Source: CBDUUP01 sp965370435 (GTDB taxonomy: Bacteria; Chloroflexota; Anaerolineae; Anaerolineales; UBA11579). Taken from it: a stretch of DNA of 10,256 nucleotides. A program made the translations under genes and the position numbers. Within the stretch, counting starts at the first letter, position 1. Each line of letters starts with the position of its first letter. This document shows positions 1-5,701 of this stretch, piece after piece. The stretch covers positions 1 through 10,256 of the forward strand of contig CBDUUP010000137.1 in assembly GCA_965370435.1 (NCBI GenBank), in the 5' to 3' direction. The notes under the pieces were generated by a model that saw only the letters and a list, made by a program, of their open reading frames with translations, did no database searches and was not told the DNA's origin.

Positions 1-1692
1 GAAATGGTGATGGAGCAGGCCGCCTGCCGGGTCGCCCTGGGGGACCATCACGCCCGGGCCGCCGAGCCGGAGGCGGCTCAGGCCGCTTTCGAGGCAGCGC
101 TGGGGTTGACCGGGGGGAGCATGGCCACCCTGGACTGGCGCGCCCACGCCGGGCTGGCTGCTCTGGCTGAGGGCCGGGGCGACCTCCAGGACGCGCTGGC
201 CGCGTACCGGCGAGCGCTGGCCGCCTTCGCCAAACTGCGGGCCGGGTTCTGGCAGCCCGCCCTGGCCGGGTCTTACCTGCAGGCCCCCGCCCGCATCCTT
301 GACCGGGCCGTAACCCTGGCTGTTTTGGCCGAATCCCCAGCGGATGCCCTGCAATTCATCGAGGACGCCAAGGCGCAGACCTTCCTCCGGCAGTTGACCG
401 CGCCGGGCGCTTTCGGGCGCGCGGACGGCGGCACAGCATTAGACGATTTAAGGGCCGAGATCAACTGGCTGCAGGACAAACTGCGGGTCTCCTTCGACCC
501 CCAAATCCAGCTGCAAACCTCCGCCCAGGTGGCCGAGCTGCGCGCCCGGTTGGTCGAGAAGGCCGAACAGTACGATGCCCTGGCCTCCCGCCTGGAACGC
601 CGGGAGGGTCCGGCGGGCGCGGGAGACCTGGCCCACCAGCGATTTAGCCTGGACCGTTTTCGCCGCCTGGCCGGGGAATCTCTGGGCGAATCCTGGATAG
701 CCCTCGATTACTATTTGACCGGCGAAGAACTCACCATGGTGATGGTCACGCCCTCCGAGCGCCGCGTCTGGCGTTCTCCGGTGAGCGTCCGGGCCGAGAT
801 GGCCCTGGAAATCTGCGCCCTCACCCGACGCACCGGGAAGCCGCCCCGGGATAGCGACCTGCTGGCGCTGGGCGGCCTGCTCCTCCCCGACGGCCTTGAA
901 GCCTCGCTTACCCCTGAGACCTATCTCCTCATCGCCCCCCACGGCGACCTGCACCAGGTCCCCTGGGGAGCCGTCGCCCTCCCCTCTTCCTCCCAATCCC
1001 TGGTCACCGCCTGCCTGCCAGTCGTGACCCCCTCCCTGCACGGTCTCTCCCTGCTCTGGCAGCGCGGGGGGACAGAATCTCCCATGGTTCGAGGGGCCGG
1101 GCTGCTGTTGGGCTTATCCGACTTCCAGGGACGCCGCCCCGCGCTGCCCGCCGTGGTGGAAGAGGTCTCCAATCTCGCCCCTCACCTGGGCCCTCAGGGC
1201 GTGGAATTGACCGAAACCGATGCCACCTGGTCGAATCTCAAGTGGTTGAGCCGGAAAGCACCCGCTTCCGGCCTCTCCCGTTTCGCCTGGATGCACCTCG
1301 CCAGTCACATCTCCTACGACCCCCGCACTGGGCGCTTGAGCAGCCTGATCCTACACGATGGAGAGGTCTGGCTCGACCAACTGCGGGATCTAGCCCCCCT
1401 GCCGCGGCTGGTGACGCTGTCGGCCTGCAACGGGACCCAGAGCCTGATCTACGAAGGCGATGAGCCGGTCGGCCTCCCCTCCACCTGCCTGATCGCCGGG
1501 GCGGGGAGTGTGGTCGGCAGCCTCTGGCCGGTCTCCGACACAGCCGCCCTCAGCCTGATGGGCGGTTTCTACACCGGTTTCCTGGCCGGTGCAAGCCCGG
1601 CAAGGGCCTTGGCCCAGGCGCAGCGGCAGGCCTCCAGTCGCGGTTTTGAAATACTGAATTGGGCCAGCTTCGTGTGTATTGGAATCCCCTGA
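1..1692 (+). CDS. TPR-CHAT caspase-like protease, 5' truncated by window edge
   Basis: The frame is open to the first base, so the true start lies outside; numbering here is from the ATG at 4. Residues about 10-130 are alanine/leucine-rich helical pairs of TPR type. Residues about 145-200 form a charged, coiled-coil-like helix. Residues about 225-562 are a CHAT domain (caspase HetF-associated with TPRs). The strand motif LLIAPHGDLHQVPWGA lies at 309-323. The predicted catalytic His is H435 in HLASH and the predicted nucleophile is C475 in LSACNG. The family motif AGAGSVVGSLWPVSD follows at 498-512, and the terminal NWASFVCIGIP resembles the usual CHAT ending. Both dyad residues are present, so an active cysteine protease is likely. 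CHAT proteins are known as peptidases in conflict and programmed-death systems, for example Craspase. The gene is much more GC-rich than the TPR genes at 5699-8590 and converges on two small minus-strand genes. Its substrate cannot be read from sequence. Confidence 0.9.
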   Translation, partial: EMVMEQAACRVALGDHHARAAEPEAAQAAFEAALGLTGGSMATLDWRAHAGLAALAEGRGDLQDALAAYRRALAAFAKLRAGFWQPALAGSYLQAPARILDRAVTLAVLAESPADALQFIEDAKAQTFLRQLTAPGAFGRADGGTALDDLRAEINWLQDKLRVSFDPQIQLQTSAQVAELRARLVEKAEQYDALASRLERREGPAGAGDLAHQRFSLDRFRRLAGESLGESWIALDYYLTGEELTMVMVTPSERRVWRSPVSVRAEMALEICALTRRTGKPPRDSDLLALGGLLLPDGLEASLTPETYLLIAPHGDLHQVPWGAVALPSSSQSLVTACLPVVTPSLHGLSLLWQRGGTESPMVRGAGLLLGLSDFQGRRPALPAVVEEVSNLAPHLGPQGVELTETDATWSNLKWLSRKAPASGLSRFAWMHLASHISYDPRTGRLSSLILHDGEVWLDQLRDLAPLPRLVTLSACNGTQSLIYEGDEPVGLPSTCLIAGAGSVVGSLWPVSDTAALSLMGGFYTGFLAGASPARALAQAQRQASSRGFEILNWASFVCIGIP

Positions 1693-1737
1693 AAGTAAAA
1701 TGCCGGGACGAGGATGAACCGTACCGGCATTTTACTT
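1693..1737. terminator. Bidirectional terminator-like perfect inverted repeat
   Basis: Arms 1693-1706 (AAGTAAAATGCCGG) and 1724-1737 (CCGGCATTTTACTT) are perfectly complementary over 14 bp, with a 17-nt loop. The left arm begins directly after the CHAT stop codon. A/T runs lie on the outer side of each arm, so transcripts from either strand would carry a hairpin with a U-rich edge. It sits between convergent genes (CHAT on plus, small peptide on minus), as expected for a shared terminator. Confidence 0.75.
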
Positions 1738-1755
1738 GTCGTTTGCGTTAGCGAA

Positions 1756-1959
1756 CTATCCGCCGCCGCAGCCGCCCCCAGAATTGCCATCTTGGCAAGC
1801 GAGGACTGCGGAGGGCGCAGGCAGGCTCTGCCCTGTGAAGTCAGCCTGTTGGCCGAAGTCCACCGAGATGTTGGCGGCGCTCAAGGCCATCGGCCCGACC
1901 AGCACGACCACCAGCAGCGCGGCAACAAGGATGAAGCGTAGGATTTTGTTGAATTTCAC
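1756..1959 (-). CDS. Small exported or membrane-anchored peptide, copy A (67 aa)
   Basis: The family is not recognised. The GTG start (1957-1959) is chosen because AGGAGGT lies at 1965-1971 with a 6-nt spacer, and because similarity to the copy at 2125-2325 begins there; the frame stays open upstream but loses all similarity. Residues 1-8 are a short basic head (KFNKILR), 9-27 a hydrophobic helix (ILVAALLVVVLVGPMAL), and 28-30 (SAA) a possible signal-peptidase site. Then comes ANISVDFGQQADFTGQ, identical in both copies, then LPAPSA, and a tail rich in Gly with two Cys, ending GGGCGGG. The protein is probably inserted in, or secreted across, the membrane. The terminator shared with CHAT lies downstream. 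No lipobox or catalytic motif is visible. Candidate roles are signalling peptide, toxin-like effector or CHAT substrate; all are inference. Confidence 0.75.
   Translation of the reverse strand: MKFNKILRFILVAALLVVVLVGPMALSAANISVDFGQQADFTGQSLPAPSAVLACQDGNSGGGCGGG
1795..1940. repeat. Direct repeat, copy 1 (duplicated peptide gene)
   Basis: Bases 1795-1940 align without gaps to 2161-2306 at a constant offset of 366 bp. I count about 12 differences in 146 positions (about 92% identity). The repeat is the coding body of the two minus-strand peptide genes. Similarity falls off sharply over the C-terminal codons and beyond the N-terminal few codons. Confidence 0.9.
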
Positions 1960-1964
1960 AGTAC

Positions 1965-1971
1965 ACCTCCT
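1965..1971 (-). promoter_or_regulatory. Strong ribosome binding site for peptide copy A
   Basis: On the minus strand this reads AGGAGGT, 6 nt (from the GGAGG core) before a GTG codon. It decides the start in favour of the GTG at 1957-1959 over the upstream ATG at 2020-2022. Confidence 0.8.
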
Positions 1972-2029
1972 GTTTCCTGGTTTATCCGATGCCCCTATCT
2001 TGCCACACCGAGCGCTACTCAAGAGGCAA

Positions 2030-2058
2030 CCTCCCGCAGGTTGAGAACCTGTGGGAGG
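2030..2058. other. Strong 13-bp hairpin between the two peptide genes
   Basis: Arms 2030-2042 (CCTCCCGCAGGTT) and 2046-2058 (AACCTGTGGGAGG) flank a 3-base loop. All 13 positions pair in a plus-strand RNA if one G-U wobble is allowed; the minus-strand RNA has one C/A mismatch. No U-run follows on either strand, so it is not a classical terminator. It lies upstream of peptide copy A and downstream of the probable terminator of copy B, so it could be in the leader of copy A or act as an mRNA stabiliser or operator. Confidence 0.6.
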
Positions 2059-2066
2059 CTAGGACG

Positions 2067-2103
2067 AAAAGCGCCGGCACAATTGAACTGTACCGACGCC
2101 TTT
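2067..2103 (-). terminator. Probable terminator of peptide copy B
   Basis: The minus-strand RNA can form an 11-bp stem (2093-2103 with 2067-2077) if two G-U wobbles are allowed; on plus the same stem has mismatches. The 3' arm ends in a run of four U, then CG. The position, 21 nt after the stop of copy B, matches the position of the 1693-1737 hairpin after copy A, and the flanks are recognisably related. So the terminator seems to have been duplicated with the gene and then diverged. Confidence 0.5.
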
Positions 2104-2124
2104 GTTAGTTGCTGCGTTGGCGGA

Positions 2125-2325
2125 TTACCCGCCGCTGCTACCATTCCCTGAGCAGCCTTCGCAAGCGATGATCGCGGAGGGCGCAGGCAGGCCCTGCCCG
2201 GTGAAGTCAGCCTGTTGGCCGAAGTCCACCGAGATGTTGGCGGCGTTCAAGGCCATCGGGCCTATCAGTACGACCACCAGCAGCGCGGCAACGATGATGA
2301 AGCGTAAAGCTTGGTTGTGTGTCAT
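2125..2325 (-). CDS. Small exported or membrane-anchored peptide, copy B (66 aa)
   Basis: Paralogue of the gene at 1756-1959. The ATG at 2323-2325 follows AAAGGAGGT with a 6-nt gap after the GGAGG core, so the longer open frame upstream is not used. Residues 1-9 are a short polar head (MTHNQALRF), 10-26 the hydrophobic segment (IIVAALLVVVLIGPMAL), then the invariant ANISVDFGQQADFTGQ at 29-44, LPAPSA, and a tail with two cysteines (ACEGCSGNGSSGG). The hydrophobic segment shows only conservative changes from copy A, while the tail past residue 52 differs almost completely, including the spacing of the cysteines. This pattern of conserved leader and variable tail recalls secreted pheromone or RiPP precursors, but no processing enzyme is visible nearby apart from the CHAT protease. 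Function unknown. Confidence 0.75.
   Translation of the reverse strand: MTHNQALRFIIVAALLVVVLIGPMALNAANISVDFGQQADFTGQGLPAPSAIIACEGCSGNGSSGG
2161..2306. repeat. Direct repeat, copy 2 (duplicated peptide gene)
   Basis: Second copy of the 146-bp repeat described at 1795-1940, same orientation, offset 366 bp, no indels. The ratio of high nucleotide identity in the body to divergent tails suggests fairly recent duplication with selection or replacement at the 3' ends. Confidence 0.9.
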
Positions 2326-2330
2326 GGGAA

Positions 2331-2339
2331 ACCTCCTTT
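2331..2339 (-). promoter_or_regulatory. Near-perfect Shine-Dalgarno for peptide copy B
   Basis: The minus strand reads AAAGGAGGT followed by TTCCC and ATG, close to the maximal complement of the 16S 3' end. This implies efficient translation and fixes the start at 2323-2325. The large plus-strand genes in the window lack such a site. Confidence 0.8.
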
Positions 2340-2377
2340 CGTGAGGAAGCTTCGTGTTGTGCGGTACCCAGCCGATT

Positions 2378-2393
2378 TCTCGACTGCTCGAGA
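2378..2393. promoter_or_regulatory. Short inverted repeat in the divergent intergenic region
   Basis: TCTCGA and TCGAGA flank a 4-base spacer (2378-2383, 2388-2393). A separate 10-bp palindrome GCAAGCTTGC lies at 2433-2442. Both are in the region between the minus-strand peptide operon and the plus-strand HTH-membrane gene and could be operator sites for the peptide genes; no convincing -35/-10 pair was found for those genes. Confidence 0.3.
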
Positions 2394-2471
2394 CACTCAA
2401 CGTAGCGCTCATCAGATTTTTTTAAGGTTCAGGCAAGCTTGCTTTTACGCTTACATGATAGAACATCGCGT

Positions 2472-2520
2472 CTTGAAAGTGAATGGGGCGCTACTTGAAT
2501 TCACTCAAGCGTTCCTTGAA
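2472..2520 (+). promoter_or_regulatory. Three CTTGAA direct repeats at two-turn spacing (candidate operator)
   Basis: CTTGAA occurs at 2472-2477, 2494-2499 and 2515-2520, so starts are 22 and 21 bp apart, about two helical turns, placing the three sites on one DNA face. The middle copy is also half of an inverted pair (CTTGA at 2494-2498, TCAAG at 2505-2509), and the last two copies share CTTGAATT. They lie just upstream of a possible -10 element (2558-2563), a typical place for activator or repressor sites. The HTH-bearing proteins encoded downstream are possible binders; that is inference. Confidence 0.45.
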
Positions 2521-2557
2521 TTGGGTTAAAAAGCTGGAATTTTCGCTGATTTCGGAT

Positions 2558-2563
2558 TAGAAT
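2558..2563 (+). promoter_or_regulatory. Possible -10 element for the HTH-membrane gene
   Basis: TAGAAT (5 of 6 to TATAAT) lies 42 nt before the ATG at 2606. The -35 region is weak (CTGGAA at 2534-2539, 18-bp spacing), consistent with an activator-dependent promoter next to the CTTGAA repeats. The rest of 2326-2605 holds no gene that I can support. Confidence 0.35.
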
Positions 2564-2605
2564 TACCTCTGACGTTGGAAACTACGCTCTAAAAGATGTG
2601 GTGAC

Positions 2606-4168
2606 ATGAAAGAGTTCGGGAAATTGTTGCGTTTTTACCGTAGAAGCAGCACAGACCCCCTCCGAGGCGGTCGTCTCACCCAGGAACGCGTGGGAGAACT
2701 GCTCGGTTTGGAAATAGGGGGTACCGGCTACTCCGCCGCCGCGGTCAGCGAGTGGGAGCGCGGCAGAAGCCATATCAAACAAGCTGATTATCGAGTCCTC
2801 GTTGCGCTAGTCAAGGTATTGGTGCAGTGCAACGGTATGAAAACTCTCCAAGAAGCCCACACCCTCCTCCAGGCCGGGAACTACCGCTCCCTCAACGATG
2901 CCGAGCAGCAGGAAATCTTCTCCGACATCGCCCTCCACCGCCCGCCGCCCGCCCAAGTTGCCAATCTGGTGATGATGATAGTCATCGCTTTTGAGGAGAT
3001 GGTCTCCCGCCCGGCGGAAGCCCTGCGAGCGGACCTGGGCGGGATAACTGAAGAGCCGTCCCCCAATTGGGTCTACGTATTCTGGGAAGCGCTTGGTTCG
3101 ATCTCGGAACGCGTATCCAGTGAAAAAGTATTTTTGACCACGCTGTGGGTTGCTGTGTGTTGGCTCATGTGGACGCTAGTCTTTCCCTTCACCCATTGGC
3201 CTTTCGCCGATTCGGATCAGGCGTTCTCAGCCGCAATCGCCTACGTTGTAAGCTCGCTGGTGCTGCCCCTTCTCATTGGATGGCTAACACCAAAACGGAA
3301 TGATAAATTCTGGCAGCAAGTGGGATTATCCACAACCAAGGAACTGCGTCTCTACACCCTCCAGGGTGCGATCTTAGGTTATCACTTTAGTTTCATGCTT
3401 TATTTCGTGCTCAGGCTAGTTGCCCATTACTTCGGTCTGCGGACGATCTCAACCTGGCTTGAAGGATTGATCGCAACTGGGATAGTCCTCGTCAGCCACA
3501 TGGCCGCGCGTCAAGTGCCGATGAATCTCTGGCGCGCGTACGGCGAACTGCGCTTGCGCCACGGCGCCATTTTCTTCGTCTTCATCCTGTACGGACCGAT
3601 GTGGGGGATATTTTTCTTGACATTTCACCCTTTTCTGCTATCTCCCGAAACCGGAATCTTAATAATATTCCTGGCCACCGTCATTCTGTCGGGATTGATG
3701 ACATGGCAAAAACGCCGGACAGACTCGTCCGTTTTCCCCATACACGTTTGGGTCATCATCTTTGGAGCCTTGATGGTGCTGGCGGAATGGGAACAGACCA
3801 ACAATCATTTCGCTACGGCGAGTTTGGGATGTATGCTGGCAATAATGGTTGCGTTGTCGGTCTGGGCACGCCCCCACCTGACTCTGGTTAAGATGGTTTC
3901 TGGATTTCTGCTTCCTGTCCTGCTGATGGCAGCTTTTTATCTCCATCCCTTGGTTGGGTTAGGCGTGATGGGTAGCATAGCGTTTGCCTGGTGGCGGTGG
4001 AGGGACAAGTATCTCTGGTTCCCTATTGGGTACTGGGGAGTAATCGTGGGGGTCGCTGTATTTGCTATCCTCATCCGCGAAAGCATATTAACAAGTTCCC
4101 AGGCCTCCGTTGCTGTGCTGTTAACCACCGTCCTTTTAGGAGCGTTGGAAAAGCGTCGGTGGCGATAG
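2606..4168 (+). CDS. HTH-like domain fused to a polytopic membrane protein (520 aa)
   Basis: Residues 1-105 are an XRE-like helix-turn-helix: FGKLLRFYRR, then LTQERVGELLG, then AAVSEWERGRSHI as the recognition-helix region, ending with AGNYRSLNDAE. This segment aligns throughout with the N-terminus of the NB-ARC protein at 4220. Residues about 110-170 are a soluble linker. From about 176 to 514 there are about 12 hydrophobic segments, near 176-196, 207-228, 252-276, 285-301, 319-341, 349-367, 379-394, 403-420, 426-445, 447-464, 471-490 and 499-514, ending in a basic tail EKRRWR. No transporter or enzyme motif was recognised in the membrane part. ATG 2606 is chosen by alignment with MSKFGDLLRFYRR of the next gene; the upstream ribosome site is poor. 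The gene ends 51 nt before the NB-ARC gene, probably in one operon. It may be a membrane effector or a membrane-tethered regulator; the biochemical role is unknown. Confidence 0.85.
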   Translation: MKEFGKLLRFYRRSSTDPLRGGRLTQERVGELLGLEIGGTGYSAAAVSEWERGRSHIKQADYRVLVALVKVLVQCNGMKTLQEAHTLLQAGNYRSLNDAEQQEIFSDIALHRPPPAQVANLVMMIVIAFEEMVSRPAEALRADLGGITEEPSPNWVYVFWEALGSISERVSSEKVFLTTLWVAVCWLMWTLVFPFTHWPFADSDQAFSAAIAYVVSSLVLPLLIGWLTPKRNDKFWQQVGLSTTKELRLYTLQGAILGYHFSFMLYFVLRLVAHYFGLRTISTWLEGLIATGIVLVSHMAARQVPMNLWRAYGELRLRHGAIFFVFILYGPMWGIFFLTFHPFLLSPETGILIIFLATVILSGLMTWQKRRTDSSVFPIHVWVIIFGALMVLAEWEQTNNHFATASLGCMLAIMVALSVWARPHLTLVKMVSGFLLPVLLMAAFYLHPLVGLGVMGSIAFAWWRWRDKYLWFPIGYWGVIVGVAVFAILIRESILTSSQASVAVLLTTVLLGALEKRRWR

Positions 4169-4170
4169 TT

Positions 4171-4176
4171 TATAAT
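4171..4176 (+). promoter_or_regulatory. Consensus -10 hexamer before the NB-ARC gene
   Basis: TATAAT begins 2 nt after the stop of the upstream membrane-protein gene and lies 43 nt before the ATG at 4220. The only -35-like hexamer is TTGGAA at 4145-4150, with an over-long 20-bp spacer, so the promoter is uncertain. It could give the ATPase and sensors their own transcript in addition to read-through. Confidence 0.4.
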
Positions 4177-4219
4177 ATGCGAAGAAGTATTTTCGTCCAG
4201 AGGAATTGTGGAGTTTCCC

Positions 4220-5692
4220 ATGTCGAAATTCGGAGATTTACTACGTTTCTACCGCAGACAGACCACTACCCCCGTCCGCGGAGGGTTTCTTACCCAAACA
4301 CGCTTTGGTGAATTGTTGGCACAAGAGCTAGTACTTTTGTCTAGGATTTCTGGTACTACCATCAGTAACTGGGAACGGGGGAAACATAAGATTGACAACA
4401 ATGACACCCATTTGCTGTTTTCCTTGATAAAGATATTGCATTTATTTGGAGGTATCGAGACCTTAGAGAAAGCGAATACCTTCCTTGAAGCTGGAAATTA
4501 TCGAAGATTGACTGATGATGAGGCCACCCAGATAAATCCCGATTGGGTACCAGAGGCGCTCGCTGAGGAGCTGAGCGCTTCGTACCCTGAAAGCGGCTCA
4601 ATTCCGCAACCTGGGCCGTACCCTCCGACAGTTCCGCTGCTGACCGAATCTCCGCCCAACATGGCGCCCCCTCCACCACAACTCATCATTGGACGAGAGG
4701 AGACTCACCAGGAAATAAAAAGGCGTCTGGGTATCTCTCCGCCGGACGAAACCTCAACTCCCCATAAACCATTTACGGCGATGCAAGGCTGGCCGGGCGT
4801 AGGCAAAACCACCACTTCAGCTGTGCTCGCCCACGATCCAGAAATGTTGGAAAAATACCCGGACGGCGTTTTGTGGCTTGCTTTAGCGAAAGAACCGAAC
4901 GTCCTGTCTGATATGGCCGCATGGGGTCGTGCATTGGGAACGGAGGAATTACTACGTACCCGAGACCTGGAGGATGCAACCCGACAACTGACAGCCCTAT
5001 TACGAAACAAGCGCATGCTGTTGATCGTGGATGACGTATGGGAAGCCGAACACGCTATCCCCTTCAACGTCGGTGGGCAGCATTGCGCCATGATTATCAC
5101 CACTCGCAGCAACAAAGTCGCCCAGGATCTAGCCCCCACCCCCGGTGATGTTTATAAATTGGAGGTTCTGCCCGAAGAAAAAGCAATTCAATTATTAAAG
5201 GAACTAGCCCCGACTGTCGTTGCGCAGCACCCCAACGAGTCACTTAAGCTTGTTCAGGAACTCGAAGGGCTACCGCTAGCTATTCAAGTGGCGGGTCATC
5301 TGCTCAATGTGGAAGCCAGCTATGGGTTTGGAGTGATCGACTTGATAGCCGAACTTCAAGAAGGGGCCAAGCTCCTCAAAGCCAAAGCTCCCTCTGACCG
5401 CATTGACCTAGAAAACGAAATCATTCCTACCGTTGCGGTGCTTCTAAAAAAAAGCACCGACCGTCTCGACCCCGAAATTCGGGACCAATTCGCCTTCTTG
5501 GGACCTTTCGCGCCCAAACCCGCCACATTCGATTTAGCTGCCTTGAAAGCGGTCTGGCAAATTGAAGACCCTAAACCTACCGCCCGCATCCTAGTAGATC
5601 GCGGTTTATTGGAACCGGTCCCGGAGATGGGTCATTTTCAAATGCACGCCCTGTTAGTGATGCTTGCCCGTTCTCTGCTTACGGATGACTGA
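4220..5692 (+). CDS. HTH-NB-ARC STAND ATPase lacking its own sensor repeats (490 aa)
   Basis: ATG 4220 is preferred over the in-frame GTG at 4208: it has GGAG 6 nt upstream and aligns with the start of the gene at 2606. Residues 1-105 are the same HTH-like domain as in that gene. Residues 106-155 are a proline-rich linker. The NB-ARC domain follows, with Walker A GWPGVGKTT at 190-198, Walker B LLIVDDVW at 267-274, sensor motif TTRS at 294-297 and GLPLA at 350-354. A winged-helix region spans about 400-485 and ends FQMHALLVMLARSLL. The position of the MHD motif reads MHA (475-477), so the aspartate is replaced. STAND ATPases are known to be autoinhibited nucleotide switches that oligomerise when a C-terminal sensor meets its trigger. 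Here the protein stops right after the winged helix, and the expected TPR part is supplied by separate downstream genes. The first of these is in the same frame after a single TGA. Confidence 0.92.
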   Translation: MSKFGDLLRFYRRQTTTPVRGGFLTQTRFGELLAQELVLLSRISGTTISNWERGKHKIDNNDTHLLFSLIKILHLFGGIETLEKANTFLEAGNYRRLTDDEATQINPDWVPEALAEELSASYPESGSIPQPGPYPPTVPLLTESPPNMAPPPPQLIIGREETHQEIKRRLGISPPDETSTPHKPFTAMQGWPGVGKTTTSAVLAHDPEMLEKYPDGVLWLALAKEPNVLSDMAAWGRALGTEELLRTRDLEDATRQLTALLRNKRMLLIVDDVWEAEHAIPFNVGGQHCAMIITTRSNKVAQDLAPTPGDVYKLEVLPEEKAIQLLKELAPTVVAQHPNESLKLVQELEGLPLAIQVAGHLLNVEASYGFGVIDLIAELQEGAKLLKAKAPSDRIDLENEIIPTVAVLLKKSTDRLDPEIRDQFAFLGPFAPKPATFDLAALKAVWQIEDPKPTARILVDRGLLEPVPEMGHFQMHALLVMLARSLLTDD

Positions 5693-5701
5693 GCAGTGAT
5701 G
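5690..5701 (+). other. In-frame TGA junction between NB-ARC and first TPR sensor
   Basis: The NB-ARC frame ends with TGA at 5690-5692 and is followed, in the same frame, by GCA, GTG and the ATG of the TPR gene at 5699. Without this one stop codon the two would make a single protein of about 850 residues with the usual HTH/NB-ARC/helical/TPR order. There is no clear ribosome binding site for the second frame, so its expression probably relies on reinitiation or read-through. Confidence 0.85.

Noticed and set aside
448..1041. 197-codon minus-strand open frame inside the CHAT gene
   Set aside because: It lies opposite a clear CHAT coding region in GC-rich DNA, where long antisense frames are common; its Gly/Gln-rich product has no recognisable motif.
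2102..2344. Plus-strand frames across the duplicated region (also 1736-2044)
   Set aside because: They look conserved between copies only because the DNA is duplicated. The minus strand has strong ribosome sites, a leader-like hydrophobic segment and terminators, whereas the plus frames have none of these.
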